A stretch of DNA of 64,000 nt, from NCBI RefSeq assembly GCF_036898465.1, contig NZ_JARUMJ010000001.1, positions 6,634,001-6,698,000 of the forward strand. The letters are read 5' to 3'. Below, piece after piece: positions 18,712-28,749 of this stretch; position 1 is the first letter of the stretch; each line of letters opens with the position of its first letter. Under the pieces are notes generated by a model. That model saw only the letters and a list, made by a program, of their open reading frames with translations. It was not told where the DNA came from and searched no databases. Both the position numbers and the translations under genes were made by a program. The stretch is from Streptomyces sp. B21-105 (GTDB taxonomy: Bacteria > Actinomycetota > Actinomycetes > Streptomycetales > Streptomycetaceae).

Positions 18712-20754
18712 CTACTCGGCCACCGGCAGCCGGGCCCCGTCCCGCAGGAACAGCGGGAGGCGCTCCAGCGGGGCGTCCACCGTCACCTCCGTGCCGCCCT
18801 CGTACGTCTCGCCCGTCCACGCGTCCGTCCACACCGCGCCCGCCGGGAGGTAGGCCGTGCGGGTCGTCGCGCCCGCCGTCAGCACCGGCGCGACGAGCAG
18901 GTCCCGGCCGAAGAGGTAGGAGTCGTCCACCGACCAGGCCGCCCGGTCGTCCGGGAACTCCAGGAACAGCGGCCGCATGGGCGGCAGGCCCTCCTCGTGC
19001 GCCTCCCGCATGACCTTCATGACGTACGGCTTCAGGCGCTCCCGCAGCCGCAGGTACGCCTCCAGGATCACGCCCGCCTCCTCACCGTACGACCACACCT
19101 CGTTCGGGCCGCCGGTCATGTCCGGGCCGAGCGGCATGCCCGGGTCGCGGAAGCCGTGCAGCCGCATCAGCGGCGACACCGCGCCGAACTGGAACCAGCG
19201 GACCATCACCTCCCGGTACGCCGGGTCGTCCGGGTCGCCGCCGTGGAAGCCGCCGATGTCGGTGTTCCACCACGGGATGCCGGACAGCGCGGTGTTGAGG
19301 CCGGCCGCGATCTGCCGGCGCAGCGTCGGGAAGTCGGTCCCGATGTCACCGGACCACAGGGCGGCGCCGTAACGCTGACTGCCCGCCCACGCCGAGCGGT
19401 TGAGGCTGACGATCTCCTCCTCGCCGGCCGCCCGCAGCCCCTCGTAGAACGCGCGGGAGTTCTCGGCCGGGTACATGTTGCCGACCTCCAGACCCGGACC
19501 CGCCCAGTAGCGCAGGTTCTCCGGGAAGCCGGGCTTCAGCTCCGGCTCGCAGGCGTCCAGCCAGAAGGCCGCGATGCCGTACGGGGCGAGGTAGTTGTCC
19601 CGGATCTTCGACCACAGGAAGTCCCGGGCCTCGGGGTTGGTCGCGTCGTAGAACGCCACCTGGACCGTCGAGGCGACCCCCTTGTCGGGCCAGTCGGCGT
19701 GCGCCATCGGCCCGTACTGGGTGCCGATGAAGTAGCCGCGCTGCTCCAGCACCTGGTGGTTCTCGCTCAGCGGCGACACCGACGGCCACACGCTCACCAC
19801 CAGCTTGACGCCCATCTCCTCGAGCTCGCGGACCATCGCCGCCGGGTCGGGCCACTCGGCCGGGTCGAACTTCCAGTCGCCCAGGTGCGTCCAGTGGAAG
19901 AAGTCGCAGACGATGGCGTCCAGCGGCAGCCCCCGGCGCTTGTACTCCCGTGCCACCTCGAGGAGTTCGTCCTGCGTGCGGTAGCGCAGCTTGCACTGCC
20001 AGAAGCCGGCCGCCCACTCCGGCAGCATCGGGGTCCGGCCGGTGACCGCGCTGTAGCGGCGCTGACCGTCGGCCGGGGCGCCGGCCGTGATCCAGTAGTC
20101 GATCTGCCGGGCCGAGTCGGCGACCCAGCGGGTGCCGTTGCCGGCCAGTTCGACGCGGCCGATCGCCGGGTTGTTCCACAGCAGCGTGTAGCCGCGGCTG
20201 GAGGTGAGCACCGGGATGCCGACCTCGGCGTTGCGCTGGACCAGGTCGAGGACCAGACCCTTCTGGTCGAGGCGGCCGTGCTGGTGCTGGCCGAGGCCGT
20301 ACAGCTGCTCGTCGTCGTAGGCGGCGAACCGCTGCTCGAGGCGGTGGTGGCCGTTGCCGACGGCCGTGTAGAGGCGCGAGCCCGGCCACCAGAAGTGGGC
20401 GCGGTCCTCGGCCAGGATCTCGGTGCGGTCGTCGGTGCGCAGGAAGCGGACCAGGCCCTCGGCGCTCACCTCGACGGTGAGCGCGCCGACCGTCAGCAGG
20501 CCCTCCGCGTCGCCGGTCTTGACGCTGCTCTCGGTGGCGGGCGGTTCGTCGAGCAGGGCGCCGGGCAGCCCCTCGAGGATCGGTCCGCCGAGCCGGGCGC
20601 GCACCCGGACGGCGTCCGGACCCCACGGCTCGATCCGCAGGGTCTCCTGACGGCCGCTCCACTCCAGCGCGCCGTCGCGCTCCCGGAAGGTGCCGACCGT
20701 GGGGGACGACTGCGCGAGGCTGACCTGAGGCTGGTTTTCGGCAGGCTGGTTCAC
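18712..20754 (-). CDS. GH31 alpha-xylosidase (YicI type)
   Basis: A glycoside hydrolase family 31 protein, 680 aa, closest in appearance to YicI alpha-xylosidases, which release the terminal xylose of xyloglucan oligosaccharides. Seen in order: an N-terminal beta-sandwich, the insert motif CDFFHWTHLGDWKFDP, the nucleophile Asp400 in FWLDACEPE and the substrate-site block RSAWAGSQRYGAALWSGD. GTG 20754 was chosen because AAGGAG sits nearby and the upstream bases are repeats. No export signal is present, so it acts inside the cell. It is downstream of lacI on the same strand. Confidence 0.9.
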   Translation of the reverse strand: MNQPAENQPQVSLAQSSPTVGTFRERDGALEWSGRQETLRIEPWGPDAVRVRARLGGPILEGLPGALLDEPPATESSVKTGDAEGLLTVGALTVEVSAEGLVRFLRTDDRTEILAEDRAHFWWPGSRLYTAVGNGHHRLEQRFAAYDDEQLYGLGQHQHGRLDQKGLVLDLVQRNAEVGIPVLTSSRGYTLLWNNPAIGRVELAGNGTRWVADSARQIDYWITAGAPADGQRRYSAVTGRTPMLPEWAAGFWQCKLRYRTQDELLEVAREYKRRGLPLDAIVCDFFHWTHLGDWKFDPAEWPDPAAMVRELEEMGVKLVVSVWPSVSPLSENHQVLEQRGYFIGTQYGPMAHADWPDKGVASTVQVAFYDATNPEARDFLWSKIRDNYLAPYGIAAFWLDACEPELKPGFPENLRYWAGPGLEVGNMYPAENSRAFYEGLRAAGEEEIVSLNRSAWAGSQRYGAALWSGDIGTDFPTLRRQIAAGLNTALSGIPWWNTDIGGFHGGDPDDPAYREVMVRWFQFGAVSPLMRLHGFRDPGMPLGPDMTGGPNEVWSYGEEAGVILEAYLRLRERLKPYVMKVMREAHEEGLPPMRPLFLEFPDDRAAWSVDDSYLFGRDLLVAPVLTAGATTRTAYLPAGAVWTDAWTGETYEGGTEVTVDAPLERLPLFLRDGARLPVAE

Positions 20755-20872
20755 GTGGGGTGCTCCTTGAAGGAGTGCAGACAGGAGTGAAACAGGGGAG
20801 GCGGGCATGGCGGCGCCCGGCAGAACGCGGGGAGCGGAGGCGTGGGGGACGAGAGGTGCAACGGGACGGGAG

Positions 20873-20952
20873 GTGCGAGGTACAGGAAGTGCGAGGTACA
20901 AGAAGTGCGAGGTACAAGAAGTGCGAGGTACAAGAAGTGCGGGGAACGAGAG
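20873..20952. repeat. 16-bp tandem repeat between lacI and GH31
   Basis: Four near-identical 16-bp units (GTGCGAGGTACAAGAA) and one diverged unit fill most of the lacI-GH31 intergenic space (20755-20966). Nothing else is recognisable there. Copy number probably varies among strains. Confidence 0.85.
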
Positions 20953-20966
20953 GTGCGGGGTGCGGG

Positions 20967-21980
20967 TCAGGCTCCGGAGGGCGCCGGTCCCGTGCTCGCC
21001 CGGACGGTCAACTCGGGGGCGATGAGCACGACTTCGTCGCCGCCGCGCCCCTCCAGTTTGGCCACGAGGCGTTCCACGGCGTGCCGGCCCATCTCCTGGG
21101 CGGGGATGGCGACCGACGTCAGCCGCACCGACGCCTGGACGGCTACCTGATCGGGGCAGATCGCCACCACCGACACGTCCTCCGGGACGGCCCGGCCCTG
21201 CTGCCGCAGCAGCGCGAGCAGCGGCTCGACCGCCGCCTCGTTCTGCACGACGAAGCCGGTGGTGCCCGGCCGTTCGTCGAGGACCCGGGCCAGGGTCACG
21301 GCCATCGCGTCGTACCCGCCCTCGCACGGGCGGTGCAGCAGCCGCCGGCCCAGTTCCGCGGCCCGGCGCCGCAGACCCTCGAGGGTGCGTTCGGCGAAGC
21401 CGGTGTGCCGTTCGTAGACCGCGGGCGCCTCGCCGATGACCGCGATGTCGCGGTGCCCCAGCGACGCCAGGTGCTCCACGCACAGCGCGCCGGTCGCGGC
21501 GAAGTCCAGGTCGACGCAGGTCAGGCCGGAGGTGTCGGCGGGCAGTCCGATCAGCACGGAGGGCTGATCGGTGGAGCGCAGCAGCGGCAGCCGCTCGTCG
21601 TCCAGCTCGACGTCCATCAGGATCATCGCGTCGGCGAGCCCGCTGCCGGTGACGCGGCGGACCGCGTCGGGCCCCTCCTCGCCGGTCAGCAGCAGGACGT
21701 CGTACCCGTGCGTGCGCGCCGCGGTGGCCACCGCGATGGCGATCTCCATCATCACCGGCACATAGATGTCGGTGCGCAGCGGGATCATCAGCGCGATGAT
21801 GTTGGACCGGCTGCTGGCCAGCGCGCGGGCGCCCGCGTTGGGGTGGTAGCCGAGTTCCCGGATGCTCTGTTCGACGCGCTGCCGGGTGGTGGTGGAGATG
21901 GACCGCTTGCCACTGAGGACATAGCTCACCGTGCTCGCCGAGACTCCGGCGTGCTGGGCGACCTCGGCGAGGGTGACCAT
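20967..21980 (-). CDS. LacI-family transcriptional regulator
   Basis: A LacI/GalR repressor, 337 aa. The N-terminal helix-turn-helix is MVTLAEVAQHAGVSASTVSY with hinge helix NAGARALAS, followed by a periplasmic-binding-type sugar-sensing domain. The ATG at 21980 is preceded by GGAGAG at the right distance; the frame extends upstream only through operator sequence. It likely binds the TCGAAGCGCTTCGA palindromes near its own start and in front of GH3 and the importer, and releases them on sensing an oligosaccharide. This assignment is inferred from position and operator type. Confidence 0.88.
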   Translation of the reverse strand: MVTLAEVAQHAGVSASTVSYVLSGKRSISTTTRQRVEQSIRELGYHPNAGARALASSRSNIIALMIPLRTDIYVPVMMEIAIAVATAARTHGYDVLLLTGEEGPDAVRRVTGSGLADAMILMDVELDDERLPLLRSTDQPSVLIGLPADTSGLTCVDLDFAATGALCVEHLASLGHRDIAVIGEAPAVYERHTGFAERTLEGLRRRAAELGRRLLHRPCEGGYDAMAVTLARVLDERPGTTGFVVQNEAAVEPLLALLRQQGRAVPEDVSVVAICPDQVAVQASVRLTSVAIPAQEMGRHAVERLVAKLEGRGGDEVVLIAPELTVRASTGPAPSGA

Positions 21981-21997
21981 CCAGCTCTCCCAGTTTT

Positions 21998-22011
21998 GTG
22001 AAGCGCTTCGA
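21998..22011. promoter_or_regulatory. LacI-family operator, imperfect copy 3
   Basis: GTGAAGCGCTTCGA keeps 12 of 14 positions of the locus palindrome and lies 18 bp upstream of the lacI start, suitable for autoregulation. Confidence 0.6.
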
Positions 22012-22086
22012 CAGTGCGCAATGCGAACAGTTGCGGGTGGGGTTGGTTCGACAGTAGCTCCAGAGCGGATGGGTGTCCATAGGTTG

Positions 22087-22100
22087 TCGAAGCGCTTCGA
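22087..22100. promoter_or_regulatory. LacI-family operator, copy 4
   Basis: A perfect TCGAAGCGCTTCGA palindrome 107 bp upstream of the lacI start. It forms a pair with the imperfect copy 89 bp away, allowing looping. Confidence 0.7.
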
Positions 22101-22375
22101 CACCGAGTTATGGGGGAATGGTGGAGAAGGCTACGCCAACCGTTCCAGGAGACCGGGCGGGAGTCGCGCACACCCGTTCGGCGCAGGCCCCCCGACTGGG
22201 GGAAGCGCCGCTTCCGGACACCCCGACGCGCAACCCGTGCACCGGGGATCCGCGGGATCCGCCGGGATCCACCGGCCTTTGCCGAGGCGCGGGGCGCGCG
22301 CGACCGGAGCCCGCCGGAGGTCTCGGGGCGGCCGAACGTGCGCGCGCGGGGTGGCCACCTCGGCCCGGATCCGGT

Positions 22376-22406
22376 ACCAACGATCGGGTAGCACCGATCG
22401 GTAACC
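22376..22406. promoter_or_regulatory. Candidate TetR-type operator
   Basis: The perfect palindrome ACCGATCGGT (22393-22402) and the related ACGATCGGGT about 15 bp before it form a larger imperfect palindrome bounded by TACCA and TAACCA. Such sites often lie upstream of Streptomyces acyl-CoA dehydrogenase genes under TetR repressors. The regulator is not in this window. Confidence 0.35.
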
Positions 22407-22446
22407 AATGTGGTCCGAGATCCCGATTCGCGGCGAGGTGAGCCTC

Positions 22447-24420
22447 ATGTCCGCACCACCCCTCAAGAAACCCACCGTCACCGAACGCGAGGCCCGCCAG
22501 GTCGCCGAGGCCGCCCGCGAACAGGACTGGCGCAAGCCGAGCTTCGCCAAGGAACTGTTCCTGGGCCGTTTCCGGCTCGACCTCATCCACCCGCACCCGG
22601 TCCCCTCCGACGAGGCCGTCCGGCGCGGCGAGGCGTTCCTGGCCAAGCTCCGCGCCTTCTGCGACACCCAGGTGGACGCGGCCCGCATCGAGCGCGAGGC
22701 CCGGATCCCCGACGAGGTGATCGCCGGGCTCAAGGAGCTCGGCGCGCTCGGCATGAAGATCGACCCCAAGTACGGCGGCCTCGGCCTCACCCAGGTCTAC
22801 TACAACAAGGCGCTGGCCCTCATCGGCTCGGCCAGCCCCGCGATCGGCGTGCTGCTGTCGGCGCACCAGTCGATCGGCGTGCCGCAGCCGCTGAAGATGT
22901 TCGGCACCCCCGAGCAGAAGCAGAAGTTCCTGCCCCGCTGCGCCACCACCGACATCAGCGCCTTCCTCCTCACCGAGCCGGACGTCGGCTCCGACCCGGC
23001 CCGCCTCGCCACCAGCGCGGTACCGGACGATGGGGGCCCCTCCCGCTCGAGCGATTTCGAGAGTGGGGGAGACTACGTCCTCGACGGCGTCAAGCTGTGG
23101 ACGACCAACGGCGTGGTCGCCGACCTGCTGGTCGTGATGGCCCGGGTGCCGAAGAGGGACGGCCACAAGGGCGGCATCACCGCCTTCGTCGTGGAGAGCG
23201 GCACCCCCGGCATCACCGTCGAGAACCGCAACGCCTTCATGGGCCTGCGCGGCATCGAGAACGGCGTCACCCGCTTCCACCAGGTCCGCGTCCCGGCCGC
23301 GAACCGCATCGGACCCGAGGGCGCGGGCCTCAAGATCGCCCTGACCACCCTCAACACCGGCCGGCTCTCGCTGCCCGCGTCCTGTGTGGCGGCCGGCAAG
23401 TGGAGCCTGAAGATCGCCCGCGAGTGGTCGGCCGCGCGTGAGCAGTGGGGCAAGCCGATCGCCCACCACGAGGCGGTCGGCGCGAAGATCAGCTTCATCG
23501 CGGCGACGACCTTCGCCCTGGAGGCCGTCCTCGACCTGTCCTCGCAGATGGCCGACGAGGACCGCAACGACATCCGCATCGAGGGCGCGCTGGCCAAGCT
23601 CATCGCCTCCGAGATGGGCTGGCGGATGGCCGACGAACTGGTCCAGATCCGCGGCGGCCGCGGCTTCGAGACGGCCGCCTCCCTCGCCGCCCGCGGCGAA
23701 CGCGCGGTCCCCGCCGAACAGGTCCTGCGCGACCTGCGGATCAACCGCATCTTCGAGGGCTCGACGGAGATCATGCACCTCCTCATCGCCCGCGAGGCCG
23801 TCGACGCCCACCTCACGGTCGCCGGCGACCTCATCGACCCCGACAAGTCCCTCCAGGACAAGGCGAAGGCGGGCGCGGGCGCGGGTGTCTTCTACGCCAA
23901 GTGGCTGCCGAAGCTGGTCGCGGGACCGGGGCAGCTGCCGTCGTCGTACAGCGAGTTCAAGCACGCGGGCGTCGACCTCGCCCCGCATCTGCGCCACGTC
24001 GAGCGGCACTCCCGCAAGCTCGCCCGCTCCACGTTCTACGCCATGTCCCGCTGGCAGGGCCGGATGGAGACCAAGCAGGGCTTCCTCGGCCGGATCGTGG
24101 ACATCGGCGCGGAGCTCTTCGCGATGAGCGCGGCCTGTGTGCGCGCCGAGCTGCTGCGCTCGCGCGGTGAGCACGGCCGCGAGGCCTACCAACTCGCCGA
24201 CGCCTTCTGCCGCCAGTCCCGGCTGCGCGTCGACGAGCTCTTCACCCGCCTGTGGAGCAACACCGACGACCTGGACCGCAAGGTCGTCAAGGGCGTCATG
24301 GCAGGCGCCTACGAGTGGCTGGAGCAGGGCATCGTCGACCCGTCCGGGGACGGCCCGTGGATCGCCGAGGCGGCCCCGGGACCCAGCGAACGGGAGAACG
24401 TCCACCGTTCCCTCGGATGA
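22447..24420 (+). CDS. Acyl-CoA dehydrogenase family protein
   Basis: An FAD-dependent acyl-CoA dehydrogenase, 657 aa, longer than the usual 380-400 because of a C-terminal helical extension seen in very-long-chain types. Visible are YGGLGLTQVYYN, FLLTEPDVGSDP before the FAD/substrate strand, the central LWTTNGVVADLLVVMA, and IRGGRGFETA with RINRIFEGSTEIMHL near the end of the core. It would introduce a 2,3-double bond in fatty acyl-CoA during beta-oxidation. ATG 22447 has GAGGTGAG upstream. Residues about 193-208 (PDDGGPSRSSDFESGG) are an insertion encoded by a repeat-like hairpin sequence. Confidence 0.85.
   Translation: MSAPPLKKPTVTEREARQVAEAAREQDWRKPSFAKELFLGRFRLDLIHPHPVPSDEAVRRGEAFLAKLRAFCDTQVDAARIEREARIPDEVIAGLKELGALGMKIDPKYGGLGLTQVYYNKALALIGSASPAIGVLLSAHQSIGVPQPLKMFGTPEQKQKFLPRCATTDISAFLLTEPDVGSDPARLATSAVPDDGGPSRSSDFESGGDYVLDGVKLWTTNGVVADLLVVMARVPKRDGHKGGITAFVVESGTPGITVENRNAFMGLRGIENGVTRFHQVRVPAANRIGPEGAGLKIALTTLNTGRLSLPASCVAAGKWSLKIAREWSAAREQWGKPIAHHEAVGAKISFIAATTFALEAVLDLSSQMADEDRNDIRIEGALAKLIASEMGWRMADELVQIRGGRGFETAASLAARGERAVPAEQVLRDLRINRIFEGSTEIMHLLIAREAVDAHLTVAGDLIDPDKSLQDKAKAGAGAGVFYAKWLPKLVAGPGQLPSSYSEFKHAGVDLAPHLRHVERHSRKLARSTFYAMSRWQGRMETKQGFLGRIVDIGAELFAMSAACVRAELLRSRGEHGREAYQLADAFCRQSRLRVDELFTRLWSNTDDLDRKVVKGVMAGAYEWLEQGIVDPSGDGPWIAEAAPGPSERENVHRSLG
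23024..23071. repeat. Repeat-like stem-loop inside the dehydrogenase gene
   Basis: A 48-bp stretch with GGGGGCCCCTCCCGCTCGA and, after a short spacer, TTCGAGAGTGGGGGAG can form a hairpin. It resembles a stem-loop repeat normally found between Streptomyces genes. Its length keeps the reading frame. Confidence 0.5.
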
Positions 24421-24518
24421 GTCCGTCGGATGAGCCGTCGGATGAGCCGTCGGACGAGCCGTCGGACGAGCCGTCGGACGAGCCGTCGGACGAGTCCCTC
24501 GGGTGAGTCCGTCGGGTG
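24411..24518. repeat. 12-bp tandem repeat downstream of acyl-CoA dehydrogenase
   Basis: About eight to nine tandem units of CGTCGGAYGAGC, with diverged outer units, begin at the dehydrogenase stop codon and fill the gap before dxr. Confidence 0.8.
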
Positions 24519-24602
24519 ACCCGTCGCACACCGGTGCGCAGGGTGTCCTCCTTGGGGGGACACCCTGTCCCGGCGTGCACGCGGTGCGGCGACAATGGGG
24601 GG

Positions 24603-25856
24603 ATGAGCGACAGTCCAAGCCCTCTCGCCGACCCGCACCTCGTCTACGACCCCGTCGTGGGCGACGGTCCCAAGGACGTGGTCGTCCTCGGCTCCACCGG
24701 CTCGATCGGCACCCAGGCCATCGACCTCGTGCTGCGCAACCCGGACCGGTTCCGGGTGACGGGCCTGTCCGCCAACGGCGGCCGGGTCGCCCTCCTCGCC
24801 GAGCAGGCCCGCCTGCTGCGGGTGCGGACCGTCGCGGTGGCCCGCGAGGACGTCGTGCCCGCCCTGCGCGAGGCCTTGGCCGCCGAGTACGGCACGGGCG
24901 AGCCGCTGCCCGAGATCCTCGCCGGACCGGACGCGGCCACCCGGCTCGCCGCCTCCGACTGCCACACCGTCCTCAACGGCATCACGGGCTCCATCGGTCT
25001 CGCGCCCACCCTCGCCGCCCTGGAGGCGGGCCGCACCCTCGCGCTCGCCAACAAGGAGTCGCTCATCGTCGGCGGCCCGCTGGTCAAGGCGCTCGCGAAG
25101 CCCGGCCAGATCATCCCGGTGGACTCCGAGCACGCGGCCCTCTTCCAGGCCCTGGCCGGCGGCGCCAGGGCCGACGTCCGCAAGCTGGTCGTCACCGCCT
25201 CCGGCGGCCCGTTCCGCGGCCGTACCAAGGCGCAGCTGGCGCACGTCACGGTCGAGGACGCCCTCGCCCACCCCACCTGGTCCATGGGCCCGGTGATCAC
25301 GATCAACTCCGCGACCCTCGTCAACAAGGGCCTGGAAGTCATCGAGGCGCACCTCCTCTACGACATTCCCTTCTCCCGGATTGAGGTGGTCGTGCACCCG
25401 CAGTCGTATGTCCACTCGATGGTTGAGTTCACGGACGGATCGACACTGGCCCAGGCGACGCCCCCCGACATGCGCGGCCCCATCGCCATCGGCCTCGGCT
25501 GGCCGCAGCGCGTCCCGGGCGCGGCGCCCGCCTTCGACTGGAGCGCCGCGTCGACCTGGGAGTTCTTCCCCCTCGACGACGAGGCGTTCCCCTCGGTGAG
25601 CCTCGCCCGGCACGTGGGCGAGCTCGCGGGCACGGCCCCGGCGGTGTTCAATGCCGCGAACGAGGAGTGCGTGGAGGCGTTCCGCAAGGGCGCGCTCCCG
25701 TTCAACGGGATCATGGAGACCGTCACCCGGGTCGTGGAGGAGCACGGCACGCCGGCGAAGGGAACTTCGCTCACCGTGTCGGACGTCCTCGAGGCGGAGA
25801 CCTGGGCCCGGGCCCGGACACAAGAACTGACGGCTACCGCGGAGGCGCGTGCATGA
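24603..25856 (+). CDS. dxr: 1-deoxy-D-xylulose 5-phosphate reductoisomerase
   Basis: DXP reductoisomerase, 417 aa, the committed step of the MEP isoprenoid pathway: DXP to 2-C-methyl-D-erythritol 4-phosphate with NADPH and a divalent metal. The nucleotide-binding loop [13 protein letters not shown], the NKESLIVGG segment, the metal/substrate motif VDSEHAAL and the flexible-loop region with HPTWSMG are intact. ATG 24603 begins just before homology; the ribosome site is only a G run. The stop overlaps the next start (ATGA), coupling it to the site-2 protease gene, with ispG close behind. Confidence 0.96.
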   Translation: MSDSPSPLADPHLVYDPVVGDGPKDVVVLGSTGSIGTQAIDLVLRNPDRFRVTGLSANGGRVALLAEQARLLRVRTVAVAREDVVPALREALAAEYGTGEPLPEILAGPDAATRLAASDCHTVLNGITGSIGLAPTLAALEAGRTLALANKESLIVGGPLVKALAKPGQIIPVDSEHAALFQALAGGARADVRKLVVTASGGPFRGRTKAQLAHVTVEDALAHPTWSMGPVITINSATLVNKGLEVIEAHLLYDIPFSRIEVVVHPQSYVHSMVEFTDGSTLAQATPPDMRGPIAIGLGWPQRVPGAAPAFDWSAASTWEFFPLDDEAFPSVSLARHVGELAGTAPAVFNAANEECVEAFRKGALPFNGIMETVTRVVEEHGTPAKGTSLTVSDVLEAETWARARTQELTATAEARA

Positions 25857-27157
25857 CAGCCCTGATGATGATCCTCGGCATAGTCGTCTTCGCGGTCGGC
25901 CTGCTGTTCTCGATCGCCTGGCACGAGCTGGGCCACCTGTCCACGGCCAAACTCTTCGGCATCCGGGTGCCGCAGTACATGGTCGGCTTCGGCCCGACCC
26001 TCTTCTCCCGCCGCAAGGGCGAGACCGAGTACGGCTTCAAGGCCATCCCGTTCGGCGGCTACATCCGCATGATCGGCATGTTCCCGCCCGGCGAGGACGG
26101 CCGCGTCACGGCCCGCTCCACCTCGCCCTGGCGCGGCATGATCGAGGACGCCCGCTCGGCCGCGTACGAGGAGCTCCAGCCGGGCGACGAGACGCGCATG
26201 TTCTACACGCGCAAGCCCTGGAAGCGCGTCATCGTCATGTTCGCGGGCCCCTTCATGAACCTGGTGCTCGCGGTGGGCCTCTTCCTCACCGTCCTGATGG
26301 GCTTCGGCATCCAGCAGCAGACCACCACCGTCAGCTCGGTCTCGCCCTGCGTCATCGCGCAGAGCCAGAACCGCGACGCGTGCAAGTCGACCGACCCGGC
26401 CTCCCCGGCCGCCGCCGCCGGAATGAAGCCGGGCGACAAGATCGTCTCCTTCGCCGGACAGCGGACGGACGACTGGAACAAGCTGTCCGACCTCATCCGG
26501 GTCAGCGCCGGCAAGGAGGTCTCCATCGTCGTCGACCGCAAGGGCCAGGAGCTGACCCTGCACACGACGATCGCCACCAACCAGGTCGCCAAGAAGGACG
26601 CCGACGGGGCGTATGTCCAGGGCGAGTACGTCAAGGCCGGCTTCCTCGGCTTCAGCGCCGCCACCGGCGTCGTCAAGCAGGACTTCGGCGACTCGGTGTC
26701 CTGGATGACCGACCGGGCGGGCGAGGCCGTCGACTCCATCGCCGCCCTCCCCGGCAAGATCCCGGCCCTGTGGAACGCGGCCTTCGACGGCGCGCCCCGC
26801 GAACCCGACTCGCCCATGGGCGTGGTCGGCGCGGCCCGCGTCGGCGGTGAGATCTTCACCCTCGACATCCCGGCCTCGCAGCAGCTCGCCATGGCCGTGA
26901 TGCTGGTCGCCGGCTTCAACCTCTCCCTGTTCCTGTTCAACATGCTCCCGCTGCTGCCCCTGGACGGCGGGCACATCGCGGGCGCCCTGTGGGAGTCGTT
27001 GCGCCGCAACCTGGCCAAGCTGCTGCGCCGGCCCGACCCGGGCCCGTTCGACGTGGCGAAGCTGATGCCGGTGGCCTACGTGGTCGCGGGCGTCTTCATC
27101 TGCTTCACGATCTTGGTCTTGATCGCAGATGTGGTAAACCCGGTCAAGATCTCGTAG
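25853..27157 (+). CDS. RseP-like site-2 zinc metalloprotease (M50)
   Basis: An intramembrane metalloprotease of 434 aa that cuts membrane-spanning substrates, typically anti-sigma factors. The zinc motif HELGH is at residues 24-28 in the first helix and the third zinc ligand is in the LPLDGGH motif of a C-terminal helix. Between them lies a PDZ domain ([19 protein letters not shown]). Four hydrophobic helices fit the family topology. GGAGGC precedes the ATG, which overlaps the dxr stop. Its place between dxr and ispG is standard in actinobacteria. The substrate here is unknown. Confidence 0.92.
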   Translation: MTALMMILGIVVFAVGLLFSIAWHELGHLSTAKLFGIRVPQYMVGFGPTLFSRRKGETEYGFKAIPFGGYIRMIGMFPPGEDGRVTARSTSPWRGMIEDARSAAYEELQPGDETRMFYTRKPWKRVIVMFAGPFMNLVLAVGLFLTVLMGFGIQQQTTTVSSVSPCVIAQSQNRDACKSTDPASPAAAAGMKPGDKIVSFAGQRTDDWNKLSDLIRVSAGKEVSIVVDRKGQELTLHTTIATNQVAKKDADGAYVQGEYVKAGFLGFSAATGVVKQDFGDSVSWMTDRAGEAVDSIAALPGKIPALWNAAFDGAPREPDSPMGVVGAARVGGEIFTLDIPASQQLAMAVMLVAGFNLSLFLFNMLPLLPLDGGHIAGALWESLRRNLAKLLRRPDPGPFDVAKLMPVAYVVAGVFICFTILVLIADVVNPVKIS

Positions 27158-27181
27158 GGCGAGCCCTCGTCATCCGTGGAG

Positions 27182-27220
27182 GGAGACGGCCCGGCACCTC
27201 CCCGGTGCCGGGCCGTCTCC
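27182..27220. terminator. Terminator after the site-2 protease gene
   Basis: A perfect 17-bp stem (27182-27198 with 27204-27220) with a 5-nt loop. It separates dxr-protease from ispG, which therefore probably has its own promoter in 27221-27341. Confidence 0.85.
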
Positions 27221-27341
27221 ATTGAGTGTGTTTGACGGCAGCGATGTGCTCCTGCCGGGGGCAGTGCCGTAATCTCGAAGCCTGGAACCCGCCTGAAGAC
27301 GGGGCCTGAGCCTTGATCCACGACTTGGGGTTGCACAGCAG

Positions 27342-28499
<1,158 letters not shown>

Positions 28500-28503
28500 C
28501 GCG

Positions 28504-28655
28504 ATTCAGCCCGTCCGGCGTTCGGGGGCGGGACCTCGCAGCGCCGGCCGGGGAAACTCAGCCCGTCTGGGGGTGCCCCCTCCGGGGGAGTTTGAGAACG
28601 AGGCCCGTTCAGGGCCGACGCGGGGGCCCGGGGGCGGCAGCCCCCGTCACGACGG
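28504..28655. repeat. Dispersed Streptomyces intergenic repeat
   Basis: Two copies of a TCAGCCCGTC-led module, followed by GGGGGTGCCCCCTCCGGGGG, ACGAGGCCCGTTCAGGGC and GGGGGCGGCAGCCCCC hairpins. This composite is a familiar non-coding repeat between Streptomyces genes. It fills most of the ispG-acetyltransferase gap. Confidence 0.7.
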
Positions 28656-28749
28656 CACGACAAGCCCACCGTCACGGCGGACGAACGCCCACTGAACGCA
28701 GGGCGGCACGGCAAAGCTTCCGCAGGTACAGTGCGGGGACCAGTCAGAC

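Larger units (their letters stand above)
22012..22446. promoter_or_regulatory. lacI / acyl-CoA dehydrogenase divergent region
   Basis: No credible gene is seen. It contains LacI operator copy 4, a GGAAGCG/CGCTTCC inverted repeat at 22201-22215 resembling a half-altered version of the same site, three GGGATCC units near 22245-22272 and a TetR-like palindrome at 22376-22406. Open frames here have atypical composition and no start signals. Confidence 0.5.

Noticed and set aside
20873..20952. Possible CRISPR-like array
   Set aside because: The units are head-to-tail without spacers, so this is a simple tandem repeat; no cas genes are present.
22110..22391. 93-codon frame between lacI and the acyl-CoA dehydrogenase
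   Set aside because: Arg/Pro-rich composition, no ribosome site, overlaps regulatory palindromes.
24252..24506. Open frame with DEPSDEPSDE repeats across the dehydrogenase end
   Set aside because: It is the tandem repeat read in another frame, overlapping the real gene, with no start signal.
27221..27341. Promoter of ispG (TTGACG at 27232 and TAATCT at 27270)
   Set aside because: The spacing of 32 bp between the two hexamers is far too long for a sigma-70-type promoter.
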